From: an uncultured Lachnospiraceae bacterium
GTDB taxonomy: Bacteria; Bacillota; Clostridia; Lachnospirales; Lachnospiraceae
DNA: 26,080 nt
Direction of reading: 5' to 3'
NCBI GenBank assembly: GCA_959022495.1
Contig: CAUEYX010000042.1
Span: 1-26,080 of the forward strand
Shown here: one piece after another, positions 1-7,767 of the stretch
How the letters are laid out: every line of letters starts with the position of its first letter
Position numbering within the stretch: the first letter of the stretch is position 1
The notes under the pieces: model-generated
Seen by the model: only the letters and a program-made list of their open reading frames with translations
The model's database searches: none
What the model was told of the DNA's origin: nothing
Made by a program: the position numbers and the translations under genes

Positions 1-19
1 CACCTAAATCTTTAAGCAT
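1..19 (-). CDS. possible 5' end of a gene leaving the window
   Basis: An ATG at 19 on the minus strand has GGAGG four bases upstream and opens a frame of six codons (MLKDLG) before the window ends. A second minus-strand frame, 81 to 4 (25 codons, starting MFQDALKEEY), overlaps this start in another frame and ends just inside it, so it could be a short coupled upstream ORF. Nothing about the product can be inferred. This could also be chance; the only real support is the ribosome binding site. Confidence 0.3.
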
Positions 20-81
20 TTTTCCTCCACCTTCATATCCATAAGATTCATGTACTCTTCCTTCAAAGCATCTTGAAACAT

Positions 82-97
82 CCCCTCCCCGGAGGGG
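82..97. other. GC-rich stem-loop in the left intergenic region
   Basis: A perfect 6-bp stem, CCCCTC (82-87) with GAGGGG (92-97) and loop CCCG, lies just upstream of the minus-strand frame starting at 81. No T tract follows on either strand, so it is not an obvious terminator. It could occlude the ribosome binding site of that frame. Confidence 0.35.
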
Positions 98-115
98 TCA
101 GGCCCCTTTCAGGAG

Positions 116-130
116 AATATTCTGAATATT
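116..130. promoter_or_regulatory. AATATTC-T-GAATATT palindrome
   Basis: A perfect 7-bp inverted repeat with a one-base centre lies in the AT-rich stretch between the minus-strand start at the edge and the plus-strand gene at 204. Its size and place in a divergent region suit a dimeric repressor site, but AT-rich palindromes also arise by chance. No regulator can be assigned. Confidence 0.25.
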
Positions 131-203
131 TAATCGAATTTTAATTGACTTTGTCCGGAAAACGGAGGAAAATATATCCCAAATTCTAAATCTAAAAGGA
201 CGG

Positions 204-617
204 ATGAAAATGAAAGAAAAATTGATACGTTTTATGCAGGGAAGATATGGGGTTGACCAGCTTTCGAAATTTCTGCTTATTTTAGGTCTGGCTGCGGTGC
301 TTGTGTCCTCTGTTTTTGTGAACTATGCCGCTGGGCTTATCTTTTACATACTGGGCTGGGCGCTGGTAATCTACTGTTATTTCCGGGTGTTCTCCAGGAA
401 TGTACAGAAGCGTTATGCGGAGAACCAGGCGTTTCTGGCGAAAACATTCGGTATCCGCAGTTTTTTTCAAAAGCAGAAAAATATATGGAAACAGCGCAGG
501 ATCTACCATATCTATACATGCCCGTCATGTAAGCAGAAGATCCGAATTCCCAGAGGGAAAGGCAGGATCGAGGTGCGCTGTCCGAAATGCGGCACCACGT
601 TTATTAAGAAGAGCTGA
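204..617 (+). CDS. small membrane protein with C-terminal zinc ribbon
   Basis: The protein has 137 aa. Two hydrophobic segments (about residues 23-40 and 44-60) form a helical hairpin in the membrane. A basic, probably cytoplasmic stretch follows (about 65-100), then a four-Cys zinc ribbon with CPSC at 106-109 and CPKC at 126-129. The start at 204 has AAAGGACGG upstream; a second Met two codons later is also possible. The next gene, a J-domain protein, begins 45 bp downstream on the same strand, so the two are probably co-transcribed. I recognise the architecture but not a named family or function; a role linked to the co-chaperone is only inferred from position. Confidence 0.85.
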   Translation: MKMKEKLIRFMQGRYGVDQLSKFLLILGLAAVLVSSVFVNYAAGLIFYILGWALVIYCYFRVFSRNVQKRYAENQAFLAKTFGIRSFFQKQKNIWKQRRIYHIYTCPSCKQKIRIPRGKGRIEVRCPKCGTTFIKKS

Positions 618-662
618 TATTGGAAAATCTGCCCGAAGGCAGTTCTTGAAGGGAGAAGTGAA

Positions 663-1385
663 ATGACAGATCCATACAGTCTGTTAGGTGTGGACAGAAA
701 TGCCTCAGACGATGAGGTGAAGAAGGCGTACCGCCGCCTGAGCAGAAAATATCATCCGGATGCGAATATCAACAATCCTGACAAGGAAGAAGCGGAAGCG
801 AAATTCAAGGAAGTGCAGCAGGCGTATCAGCAGATTATGGATGAGCGGGAGCGGGGGTATTCCTCCGGTGGATTTGAGGGCAATTCACAGAGCGGCTATG
901 GTCCGTTTGGCGGTTTTGGCGGATACGGTCCGTTCGGGGGCGGAGATCTCTTCCGCGGATACGGCGGCCGGCAGAACCGACAGGAGACAGAGGAGGATGT
1001 GCACCTGCGCGCCGCCGCGAATTACATACGCAGCGGGCACTATAAAGAAGCGCTGAATGTACTGGAGGGGATCAAAGACAGAAGCGCTCTGTGGTATTTC
1101 TACAGTGCGTCCGCCAATTCCGGCATCGGCAATAATGTGACCGCGCTTGAGCAGGCCAAAGAGGCCGTGCGCCTGGACCCTGGGAATACGCAGTATCAGA
1201 TGCTGCTTGAGCGCCTTCAGAACGGCGGTACCTGGTATGAGAGGCGGCAGATGTCCTTTGGGTATCCGGGAACATTTGACACCTCGTGCTGCGTAAGACT
1301 CTGCGTGGCGAACATCCTCTGTAATCTCTGCTGTGGCGGAAGCGGTCTCTGCTGCGGCGGATATGGCGGCGGATATTATGTGTAA
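663..1385 (+). CDS. J-domain (DnaJ-like) protein with Cys/Gly-rich tail
   Basis: The 240-aa protein starts with a J domain (residues 3 to about 65) carrying the HPD motif at 31-33 that stimulates DnaK ATPase activity. A Gly/Phe-rich linker follows (about 68-105), then a TPR-like helical region (about 112-190), and a tail rich in Cys, Gly and Tyr (about 208-240). It lacks the CxxCxGxG zinc centre of true DnaJ, so it is a class C J-protein and not the main DnaJ. The Cys-rich tail contains several CC pairs and may bind metal or be lipid-modified; that is inference. GAAGTGAA precedes the ATG. The gene ends before a terminator shared with the convergent hydG. Confidence 0.85.
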   Translation: MTDPYSLLGVDRNASDDEVKKAYRRLSRKYHPDANINNPDKEEAEAKFKEVQQAYQQIMDERERGYSSGGFEGNSQSGYGPFGGFGGYGPFGGGDLFRGYGGRQNRQETEEDVHLRAAANYIRSGHYKEALNVLEGIKDRSALWYFYSASANSGIGNNVTALEQAKEAVRLDPGNTQYQMLLERLQNGGTWYERRQMSFGYPGTFDTSCCVRLCVANILCNLCCGGSGLCCGGYGGGYYV

Positions 1386-1420
1386 ACAGGCGGTCTGGAA
1401 CTAATTAAGAAAGGTCAAAT

Positions 1421-1459
1421 AAAAATCACGCGCAGCAAGATGCATTGCGCGTGATTTTT
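1421..1459. terminator. bidirectional terminator between the J-protein gene and hydG
   Basis: A 14-bp perfect stem (1421-1434 with 1446-1459) encloses an 11-nt loop. The arms begin with five A and end with five T, so a T tract follows the stem on both strands. It sits between two convergent genes and can stop transcription from both. Confidence 0.9.
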
Positions 1460-1501
1460 CTGTCAAATCCCAATATCAGGAAACGTAAGCAGTTCCCGGA
1501 A

Positions 1502-2923
1502 TCAGAACCGGAAATCCCGCCGGTTATCCTGCTCGATCAGGCGGAGATTCTCAAGCACCACTGCCCGGGCCCTTTCGTTGGGCACATTCAGCACTTCTTT
1601 CTCAATCAGCTTATCGCCGATTGCTTTTGTCTCCGGTGAAGCGTAGTCCATCAGATATTCCTTCAGTGTCATCAGCGCGTTCGGGTGGCAGCAGTTCTGG
1701 ATCTGCCCGCTCTTGCACAGGGACATGAAGCGGTCTCCCGTGCGGCCTTCGCGGTAACACGCGGTGCAGAAGCTGGGGATATAGTCCATCTCCATGAGCC
1801 AGCGCACCACTTCGTCCAGTGTACGGTTATCGCTGACGTCAAACTGTTCAGATTTTTCGTCCTCCGGCTCCGGTTCATAGTAACCGCCCACACTTGTCCT
1901 TGAACCGCCGCTGATCTGTGAGATGCCTAAATGGAGGACCCGCTCTCTTGTCTTCTGATTTTCCCTGGTGGAAATGATCATGCCCGTATACGGTACCGCG
2001 ATGCGGATGCAGGCAACGATCTTTGCGAAAATATCGTCGTCGATGCCGTTGTCAAAGTCGTCCGGGTTAATATCGTCCGCGTGTTTCAGCCTCGGCACGC
2101 TGATGGTGTGTGGACCTACGCCGAATGCGGCCTCCAGGTGCTCGGCGTGCATGAGGAGCCCGGCGAACTCATAGCGGTATTTATCAAGCCCAAAGAGAAC
2201 ACCCAGGCCCACATCGTCAATGCCGCCCTCCATCGCGCGGTCCATTGCCTCAGTATGGTAATTGTAGTCGTGTTTCGGGCCCGTGGGATGGAGCTGGAGA
2301 TAACTCTCTTTATGGTAAGTTTCCTGGAAAAGAATATACGTACCGATGCCGGCCTCCTTTAAAAGGCGGTAATTGTCCACAGTGGTGGCGGCGATGTTGA
2401 TGTTCACACGCCGGATAGCCCCATTTTTATGTTTGATGCTGTAAATGGTCTCGATGGACTTTAAGTAGTAGTCCATGGTATTGCGTACCGGATCTTCCCC
2501 TGCTTCCAGCGCCAGGCGTTTATGCCCCATGTCCTGGAGGGCAATAACCTCCCTGCGGATATCCTCCTGGGAGAGCTGTTTTCTTGGAATATGTTTGTTC
2601 TTTGCGTGGTACGGGCAGTAGGTGCACCCGTTGACGCAGTAGTTGGACAGATACAGCGGCGCGAACATGACAATGCGGTTGCCATAGAAATCTTTCTTGA
2701 TCTGTTCTGCCAGCTTATAGATCTCCTGATTTTTCTCTTCAATCGGACAGGCGAGCAGGACAGACGCTTCCCGGTGGGAAAGCCCTTTCCGCTTTTTTGC
2801 CTTTTCAATGATGGCATCGATCAGTTCCACATTTTTTTTGTTTTCATCCGCGTAAGCGAGCGTCTCCAGAATTTCTTCGTGGTTGATAAATTCATCCGCG
2901 CATTTAGAATTTACGTCGTACAT
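1502..2923 (-). CDS. hydG: [FeFe]-hydrogenase maturase HydG
   Basis: A radical SAM enzyme of 473 aa, the usual length for HydG. HydG cleaves tyrosine to p-cresol and a dehydroglycine fragment that yields the CO and CN ligands of the hydrogenase H-cluster. The N-terminal SAM cluster motif CX3CX2C is at C96, C100 and C103. The C-terminal auxiliary cluster motif CX2CX22C, which separates HydG from the related thiamine enzyme ThiH, is at C386, C389 and C412. The ATG is preceded by AAGGAGGAG. It is the last gene of the operon regulator-hydE-hydG, 86 bp after hydE. HydF, also needed for maturation, is not in the window and must be encoded elsewhere if the system works. The product is cytosolic. Confidence 0.95.
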   Translation of the reverse strand: MYDVNSKCADEFINHEEILETLAYADENKKNVELIDAIIEKAKKRKGLSHREASVLLACPIEEKNQEIYKLAEQIKKDFYGNRIVMFAPLYLSNYCVNGCTYCPYHAKNKHIPRKQLSQEDIRREVIALQDMGHKRLALEAGEDPVRNTMDYYLKSIETIYSIKHKNGAIRRVNINIAATTVDNYRLLKEAGIGTYILFQETYHKESYLQLHPTGPKHDYNYHTEAMDRAMEGGIDDVGLGVLFGLDKYRYEFAGLLMHAEHLEAAFGVGPHTISVPRLKHADDINPDDFDNGIDDDIFAKIVACIRIAVPYTGMIISTRENQKTRERVLHLGISQISGGSRTSVGGYYEPEPEDEKSEQFDVSDNRTLDEVVRWLMEMDYIPSFCTACYREGRTGDRFMSLCKSGQIQNCCHPNALMTLKEYLMDYASPETKAIGDKLIEKEVLNVPNERARAVVLENLRLIEQDNRRDFRF

Positions 2924-3009
2924 GCAATGTCTCCTCCTTATAAATAATCAATCATAAATTTTCATTTCTATGCTTTCTGGCCGTGTTTCTATTTCTGTAT
3001 TCATATATC

Positions 3010-4095
3010 TCAGTTTTGCTCTATATTCACCGGGTTTTGCTCCACATTCAGCGAGTCACCCCTGGACACGGTGACATGGTATCCGATGGCGTCCATCCGC
3101 GCCTTCAGGTCATTGAGGCTTTCTGCCGCTTCGCTCCCTGTACAGAGTTTGTTGTCATAGAGCCGGTATTTTTCCCTTACTTCTGAGGGGGAAAGATTTG
3201 GCATTACTACATTCGCCCCCGCGAGTATCCCCTGTTCCCTTCCGTCCGGGGCGATGGTGCCCAGCGCTGTGGTGGCGGGAAGGAGGACTCTGGGGAGCAT
3301 CAGCCGGATCAGTCCCAGCATGAAGAGCGTCAGCTCCAGCGTACCGGCCGGCTGGTCCGCGAAGGGGGTGTCGTGGTGGGGGATAAAGGGTCCGATTCCC
3401 ACCATCTGGGGATTTAATTTCTTAAGGAACAGCATATCATCGGCAAGATTCTCCGGTGTCTGAAAAGGCGCGCCGACCATGAACCCGGTCCCCACCTGAT
3501 AACCCAGGTCTTTCAGATCCCAAAGGCACTGCTGGCGGTTTTCCGCTCGCAGGGACGGGGGATGAAGCATGCTATAGTGACTGCTGTCGAAGGTCTCGTG
3601 GCGGAGCAGATAGCGGTCAGCCCCTGCGTCGCGTAGAAGACGGTAACTTTCACGGGACCTCTCCCCCACAGAAAGTGTGATGGCGCAGTCCTTCCACGCA
3701 GAACGGATGGACGTTACAATCTCTGCCAGCCGGTCATCCGTGAACCATCCGTCCTCCCCGCCCTGGAGCACAAACGTGCGGAAGCCCAGCTCATAGCCGC
3801 GGGCACAGCAGGAGAGGATCTGTTCTTTGGACAGACGGTAGCGCCCGGCGTCACAATTACTCTTTCTGATTCCGCAGTAATAGCAGTCGTTCCGGCAGAA
3901 GCTGGTAAATTCTATCAGTCCCCGGATGTAAATGTCATGCCCGTAATGGCAGATGCGGTTCTCCCGCGCGCGCTGAAAAAGGTAATCCGCTGTGGGAGCA
4001 CTGCGTTCGCGGATCAGCATGGTCCATTCCGCCCGGGTGAGGGAGCGATCCTGTTCCAATTTGTCAATAAGCTCTCGATTTCTGTCCATACTCAT
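3010..4095 (-). CDS. hydE: [FeFe]-hydrogenase maturase HydE
   Basis: A 361-aa radical SAM protein in the BioB-like group. The SAM cluster ligands C67, C71 and C74 lie in the stretch SFCRNDCYYCG. HydE helps build the bridging dithiolate part of the H-cluster with HydG and HydF. The start codon overlaps the stop of the upstream regulator gene as ATGA, a sign of translational coupling; a second Met two codons later is an alternative start. The last residues include a short repeat (NVEQN, then NIEQN two residues later), apparently a 15-base duplication that extended the C-terminus. BioB itself is excluded by the operon context and the missing BioB auxiliary-cluster cysteines. Confidence 0.93.
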   Translation of the reverse strand: MSMDRNRELIDKLEQDRSLTRAEWTMLIRERSAPTADYLFQRARENRICHYGHDIYIRGLIEFTSFCRNDCYYCGIRKSNCDAGRYRLSKEQILSCCARGYELGFRTFVLQGGEDGWFTDDRLAEIVTSIRSAWKDCAITLSVGERSRESYRLLRDAGADRYLLRHETFDSSHYSMLHPPSLRAENRQQCLWDLKDLGYQVGTGFMVGAPFQTPENLADDMLFLKKLNPQMVGIGPFIPHHDTPFADQPAGTLELTLFMLGLIRLMLPRVLLPATTALGTIAPDGREQGILAGANVVMPNLSPSEVREKYRLYDNKLCTGSEAAESLNDLKARMDAIGYHVTVSRGDSLNVEQNPVNIEQN

Positions 4096-4340
4096 ATATT
4101 CTTTCCATAGATCGTTTTTGTGCTCACGCCGGGCAGCATCCCCAGTTTACCCGAAAGAGCGCTGATTACGTTATTTGGCGCGTCCAATGCCACGCTGATG
4201 ACATGGATGCCTTTTTCCCGGTAAGGGATTCCCATCCTGCCGATGACGTACTCGCCGTACTGGCTCAGCAGATGGTTCAGATCATCCACGGAATCTCGGG
4301 ATTCCAGAATGATACCGATCAGTGCAATTCTGTTTTCCAT
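4092..4340 (-). CDS. TM1266-type iron-only hydrogenase system regulator
   Basis: An 82-aa protein with the ACT/ferredoxin-like fold expected of the TM1266 family, typically the first gene of hydE/hydG clusters in Clostridia and Thermotoga. The start at 4340 is chosen because AAGGAGG lies 7 bases upstream and the family begins at this Met (MENRIALIGI). The frame stays open a further 29 codons upstream to 4427, but that extension has no family likeness. The stop overlaps the hydE start by four bases. The presumed role is regulation of or assistance to hydrogenase maturation; the biochemical function of the family is not settled as far as I know. Confidence 0.85.
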   Translation of the reverse strand: MENRIALIGIILESRDSVDDLNHLLSQYGEYVIGRMGIPYREKGIHVISVALDAPNNVISALSGKLGMLPGVSTKTIYGKNI

Positions 4341-4448
4341 AGGCAGTCCTCCTTGTATGTGGGATATTCTGACGTAAAAAGGCGGAAACTCTGGCAGAAA
4401 TGGCAGAGACGTCACAGACGGCCGCATTTTTGAGGCAGCATAGATAAC

Positions 4449-4613
4449 AAAAAAGCGCCGTACGGCGCAGTCCTATCAAAAGAAAAGGGGAAAATTCCCC
4501 TGCCATTGTCCGGTATGTGCGCCTTATTGCTCAGGACCCTTTCTGATAAGAAGCCTTTACAGTCAGAACGAATGTCTGTTCCTAGTATAACATGAGGGCG
4601 GGCGGAGATACAA
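4449..4613 (-). promoter_or_regulatory. promoter and terminator-bearing leader of the hydrogenase-maturation operon
   Basis: On the minus strand a -35 TTGTAT (4613-4608) and -10 TATACT (4589-4584) are separated by 18 bp. About 85-130 nt downstream are two terminator-like hairpins: GGGGAA/TTCCCC (4500-4487) followed by TTTTCTTTT, and a perfect GCGCC-GTAC-GGCGC (4468-4455) followed by six T. GGCGCA at 4523-4518 can pair with TGCGCC at 4469-4464, which is the 5' arm of the second terminator, so an antiterminator is possible. The operon start codon is at 4340, another 110 nt on. The sequence matches no riboswitch consensus that I recall. It may instead be a short standalone RNA. Confidence 0.6.
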
Positions 4614-4691
4614 TAGAATGTTTCAAAACATTTCCGGCCATGAGGGAATCTCTGTATTCTGGCTCATTCTCGGGGCACGGGGCGCGCATCC

Positions 4692-5066
4692 TTACGGATG
4701 CATGGCCTCGTGCTCTCTTTTGATTTCGGCAAAGCAGTCAGGAGCAGTCCATCCGCTGTTCGTGGGGGTGAGGACCGCTTTGTAGGGGAAAGGGCCCGCG
4801 CCGCATTTCCGCAGCGCGGCAAGCGCCTGGTTCAGCCGGCTGTCGTCAAGAAAGCAGAAGACGAACATGGTATCCGGCAGCTCCGGGCCGTCGTAACTGC
4901 CCTCCGCGGGCTCCAGGTCTTTTAAGCCGGCGAGCAGGCCCAGGGGCTGGTTATACTCTGCGGCCGGCACGCGTTTAAGTCGGACGCGCAGCGGAAAGAG
5001 TGCCATCTCGATCTTTAAGAGCCGCTCCTTTTCCGGGGGATTGAAAAGTAAAATTGTTTCTTTCAT
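4692..5066 (-). CDS. DUF3783-type protein
   Basis: The 124-aa soluble protein starts MKETILLFNPP and resembles the DUF3783 family, small proteins of Firmicutes with unknown function. It has no membrane segment and no recognisable catalytic motif. AGGAG lies ten bases before the ATG. It is upstream of the hydrogenase-maturation operon on the same strand but separated by about 350 bp containing that operon's own promoter, so the link is positional only. A perfect GCATCC/GGATGC hairpin overlaps its stop codon without a T tract. It is divergent from the ylmC-like gene at 5291. Assignment rests on remembered family likeness. Confidence 0.7.
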   Translation of the reverse strand: MKETILLFNPPEKERLLKIEMALFPLRVRLKRVPAAEYNQPLGLLAGLKDLEPAEGSYDGPELPDTMFVFCFLDDSRLNQALAALRKCGAGPFPYKAVLTPTNSGWTAPDCFAEIKREHEAMHP

Positions 5067-5290
5067 AGAATCGATTCTCCTGAATGATGGTTGTATGTCC
5101 GCTGTCCTCTGGCAGAAATAGGAAACCGCCGGCAGGAAACAGACAGGACACCATTTTTATTGTAGTGCAAAAGAAGAGAAAATGAAAGGGCCGGGAGAAA
5201 AATCTCCGGCAGAGGCAAAAAAGACAGGCACACAGCGCCGTCCGGGTCATATGATGGAAGTAAAGAAAACTGCCGCGAGGAGGGAACGGT

Positions 5291-5545
5291 ATGAGGCTGT
5301 GCGAATTCAGAGACAAAGAAGTGATCAATATCTGCAGCGGCAGGCGTCTGGGCTGTATCGTGGACGTGGAGATCAATGTATGCAGCGGCGAGGTGGAAGC
5401 CGTGATTATTCCCGGACCGGGAAAGATCTGCGGATTCCTTGGGACAGACTGTGAATATGTGATTCCTTTCGCGTGTATCCGGAAGATCGGTCCGGATATT
5501 GTGATCGTCGAGATCCAGGAAGAAAAGTTTTTGCAAAAATTTTAA
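5291..5545 (+). CDS. YlmC/YmxH-family PRC-barrel protein
   Basis: An 84-aa protein beginning MRLCEFRDKEVINI with the single PRC-barrel-like domain of the YlmC/YmxH family, which is widespread in endospore-forming Firmicutes and annotated as sporulation-associated. The molecular role is unknown. GAGGAGGG lies 6 bases before the ATG, which supports this start over several longer upstream frames. Its last codons overlap the promoter of nrdR. Finding it here supports a spore-forming lineage but does not prove that this strain sporulates. Confidence 0.85.
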   Translation: MRLCEFRDKEVINICSGRRLGCIVDVEINVCSGEVEAVIIPGPGKICGFLGTDCEYVIPFACIRKIGPDIVIVEIQEEKFLQKF

Positions 5546-5559
5546 CGATTGTGTATAAT
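5531..5559 (+). promoter_or_regulatory. sigma-A type promoter of nrdR
   Basis: TTGCAA (5531-5536) and a perfect TATAAT (5554-5559) are separated by 17 bp. The element overlaps the 3' end of the ylmC-like gene and lies 55 bp before the nrdR start codon. Confidence 0.8.
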
Positions 5560-5613
5560 GGACGCAGATCACAGAATAAGACCGGAGCACATACGGAGAA
5601 AGGCGGAAAAAAT

Positions 5614-6063
5614 ATGAGATGTCCCTATTGCGGCAACCCGGATACAAGGGTCATAGATTCCAGACCGGCGGAGGACAAAAGTTCCATCCGCAGGCGGCGT
5701 TCCTGCGACGAATGCGGGAGAAGATTTACCACCTATGAGAAAGTAGAGACGATCCCGCTGATCGTAATTAAGAAAGACAATAACCGTGAACAGTATGAGC
5801 GGTCCAAGATCGAGCACGGCGTGCTGAGCGCCTGCTATAAGCGCCCGGTTCCGGCAGAGGCGATCCAGAAGACCATTGACGCCATTGAGCTGGAGATATT
5901 TAACCGGGAGGAAAAAGAGATCCCCAGCAGTGTGATCGGGGAGATTGTCATGGACAAGTTAAAAGACCTGGACCCGGTGGCATATGTCAGGTTTGCTTCC
6001 GTTTACAGAGAATTTAAGGACGCGAACACATTTATGGACGAACTGAAGAAATTTCTCCAGTAA
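5614..6063 (+). CDS. nrdR: transcriptional repressor NrdR
   Basis: The protein has 149 aa, the normal NrdR length. The N-terminal zinc ribbon uses C3, C6, C31 and C34; the region from about 49 to 139 is an ATP-cone domain. NrdR senses ATP/dATP and represses ribonucleotide reductase genes by binding paired NrdR boxes. The start at 5614 (MRCPYCGN) matches the family, with GGAGAAAGGCGG upstream; the frame is open further upstream but that part is not NrdR-like. truA follows 24 bp downstream. No ribonucleotide reductase gene is in the window, so its targets are elsewhere. Confidence 0.96.
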   Translation: MRCPYCGNPDTRVIDSRPAEDKSSIRRRRSCDECGRRFTTYEKVETIPLIVIKKDNNREQYERSKIEHGVLSACYKRPVPAEAIQKTIDAIELEIFNREEKEIPSSVIGEIVMDKLKDLDPVAYVRFASVYREFKDANTFMDELKKFLQ

Positions 6064-6087
6064 GACTTGGAGGCGGGACATAGAAAT

Positions 6088-6825
6088 ATGCGGACTTATA
6101 AATTAACGCTGGCCTATGACGGGACCCGCTATCAGGGGTGGCAGCGCCAGTCAGATACAGACCGGACAATCCAGGGCATCCTGGAGCGCACCATCGCCGG
6201 GCAGACAGGATATGCGGCTGAGGTGAACGGCTCCGGGCGCACAGACGCCGGCGTCCATGCGGCCGGGCAGACTGCCAGTGTGGTGCTGCCGGGTAAGATG
6301 GAGGATGGATTTTTCACGGAGAGGGTCAATGCGGCTCTCCCCGAGGATATCCGCATTCTGGACGCCCGGCTTGTGAAAAATGGTTTTCACGCCCGTAAAA
6401 GCGCCGTGGGCAAAACCTATGAATATTATATTGACACAGGGGCAAGACCGGATGTGTTCACACGGCGGTACTGCTATCATTTCCCATACCGGCTTGACAT
6501 GCAGAGAATGCGGGAGGCGGCGGGATATCTGACCGGAACCTGGGAGTATCAAGGGTACACAGATAAAAAGGATGGCACCTCCACAAAGCGGACGATCTAT
6601 GATATAATCATCAGCGGACAAGACAACAGGGTGCGCATTGCATACAAAGGGACAGGCTTTCTGTACCATATGGTGCGCATACTTACGGGTACGCTGCTGG
6701 AGGCTGGGACCAACCAGCGCGCAGCCCGGAGCGTACGCCGCGCGCTGCTGTTAAAAGACAGAGAACAGGCAGGATTCCTTGCCCCGGCGCGGGGGCTGTT
6801 TCTGAAAGAAGTGTGGTACGAATAA
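6088..6825 (+). CDS. truA: tRNA pseudouridine(38-40) synthase TruA
   Basis: A 245-aa enzyme that isomerises uridines 38-40 in the anticodon arm of tRNAs. The catalytic Asp53 lies in the conserved GSGRTDAGVHA motif. The N-terminus RTYKLTLAYDGTRYQGWQ is typical. I prefer the ATG at 6088; an in-frame TTG at 6067 would add seven residues, but the GGAGG at 6069-6073 overlaps it and instead serves the ATG, with a rather long spacing of 14 bases. The gene follows nrdR closely and is probably co-transcribed. A 10-bp hairpin follows the stop. Confidence 0.95.
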   Translation: MRTYKLTLAYDGTRYQGWQRQSDTDRTIQGILERTIAGQTGYAAEVNGSGRTDAGVHAAGQTASVVLPGKMEDGFFTERVNAALPEDIRILDARLVKNGFHARKSAVGKTYEYYIDTGARPDVFTRRYCYHFPYRLDMQRMREAAGYLTGTWEYQGYTDKKDGTSTKRTIYDIIISGQDNRVRIAYKGTGFLYHMVRILTGTLLEAGTNQRAARSVRRALLLKDREQAGFLAPARGLFLKEVWYE

Positions 6826-6845
6826 GGAGAGAAATAAAAAGAGAA

Positions 6846-6872
6846 AGGGACAGATACAGGGGATCTGTCCCT
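6846..6872 (+). terminator. hairpin after truA
   Basis: A perfect 10-bp stem (6846-6855 with 6863-6872) has a 7-nt loop. It is followed by CATTAAAT rather than a T run, so it may be a weak terminator or an RNA-end stabiliser. Confidence 0.5.
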
Positions 6873-6956
6873 CATTAAATCCGGGAGGACAGCCGGAGAG
6901 AAGTCCGTGGAAATGGATGGCCGGCAGATGGGTATAGCGGATAAAGGAGGGAATGC

Positions 6957-7712
6957 ATGAAGCTGATATCATGGAATGTAAATGGAATACGGGCGTGCGT
7001 CCAGAAAGGATTTCTGGATTTTTTCAAAGAGGCGGACGCGGATATTTTCTGTATTCAGGAGACGAAGATGCAGGAAGGACAGCTTGCGCTTGATCTTGCG
7101 GGCTATCATCAGTACTGGAATTACGCGGTGAGAAAAGGGTACTCAGGCACAGCGGTGTTTACAAAGCGTAAGCCTCTTTCCGTGGCTTACGGCATCGGGA
7201 TCGAGGAGCACGATCAGGAAGGCCGCGTGATCACCTGTGAATTTGAAGATTTCTATTTTGTCACAGTGTATACGCCCAATTCCCAGAATGAGCTGGCACG
7301 GCTTGACTACCGCATGAAGTGGGAAGATGATTTCCGCGCGTATCTGAAAAAGCTGGAGCTGGATAAGCCGGTCATCGTCACAGGGGATTTCAATGTAGCC
7401 CATGAGGAGATTGATCTGAAGAATCCGAAAACAAACCGGAAAAACGCGGGATTTACGGACGAAGAGCGCCAGAAATTCACAGAGCTTCTGGATGCAGGTT
7501 TTATTGATACCTTCCGCTATTTTTATCCGGACCGTGAGGGGATTTATTCCTGGTGGTCCTACCGGTTCAGCGCCAGGGCGAAGAACGCGGGATGGCGTAT
7601 TGATTATTTCTGCGTATCCCGGTCCTTGGAAGAGAGGCTGGCGGACGCAAAGATACTGACAGATATTATGGGCTCGGACCACTGCCCGGTGGAGCTGGAT
7701 TTGAAAGACTGA
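6957..7712 (+). CDS. exodeoxyribonuclease III
   Basis: A 251-aa member of the exonuclease III / AP endonuclease family, which cuts DNA 5' to abasic sites and trims 3' ends in base-excision repair. Family motifs are in order: MKLISWNVNGIRA with Asn7, IQETK with the metal-binding Glu35, TGDFNVAHEEIDL, and the C-terminal SDHCPVE with the catalytic Asp-His. AAAGGAGG precedes the ATG closely. It follows truA with a weak hairpin between and precedes a G3E GTPase gene by 55 bp. Cytosolic. Both xth and exoA are used as symbols for this family. Confidence 0.95.
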   Translation: MKLISWNVNGIRACVQKGFLDFFKEADADIFCIQETKMQEGQLALDLAGYHQYWNYAVRKGYSGTAVFTKRKPLSVAYGIGIEEHDQEGRVITCEFEDFYFVTVYTPNSQNELARLDYRMKWEDDFRAYLKKLELDKPVIVTGDFNVAHEEIDLKNPKTNRKNAGFTDEERQKFTELLDAGFIDTFRYFYPDREGIYSWWSYRFSARAKNAGWRIDYFCVSRSLEERLADAKILTDIMGSDHCPVELDLKD

Positions 7713-7767
7713 CGCAGGGGCAGATGTGTGTGAAGAATTAGATACAGCGTGAAAGAAGGAGATAGAG

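Noticed and set aside
1931..2362. A 143-codon plus-strand frame
   Set aside because: It is antisense inside hydG, whose motifs are unambiguous. No ribosome binding site.
5063..5647. A minus-strand frame of 194 codons upstream of the DUF3783 gene
   Set aside because: It spans the divergent region and is antisense to the ylmC-like gene. Composition is implausible (Phe, Ser, Leu, Arg) and it crosses the nrdR promoter.
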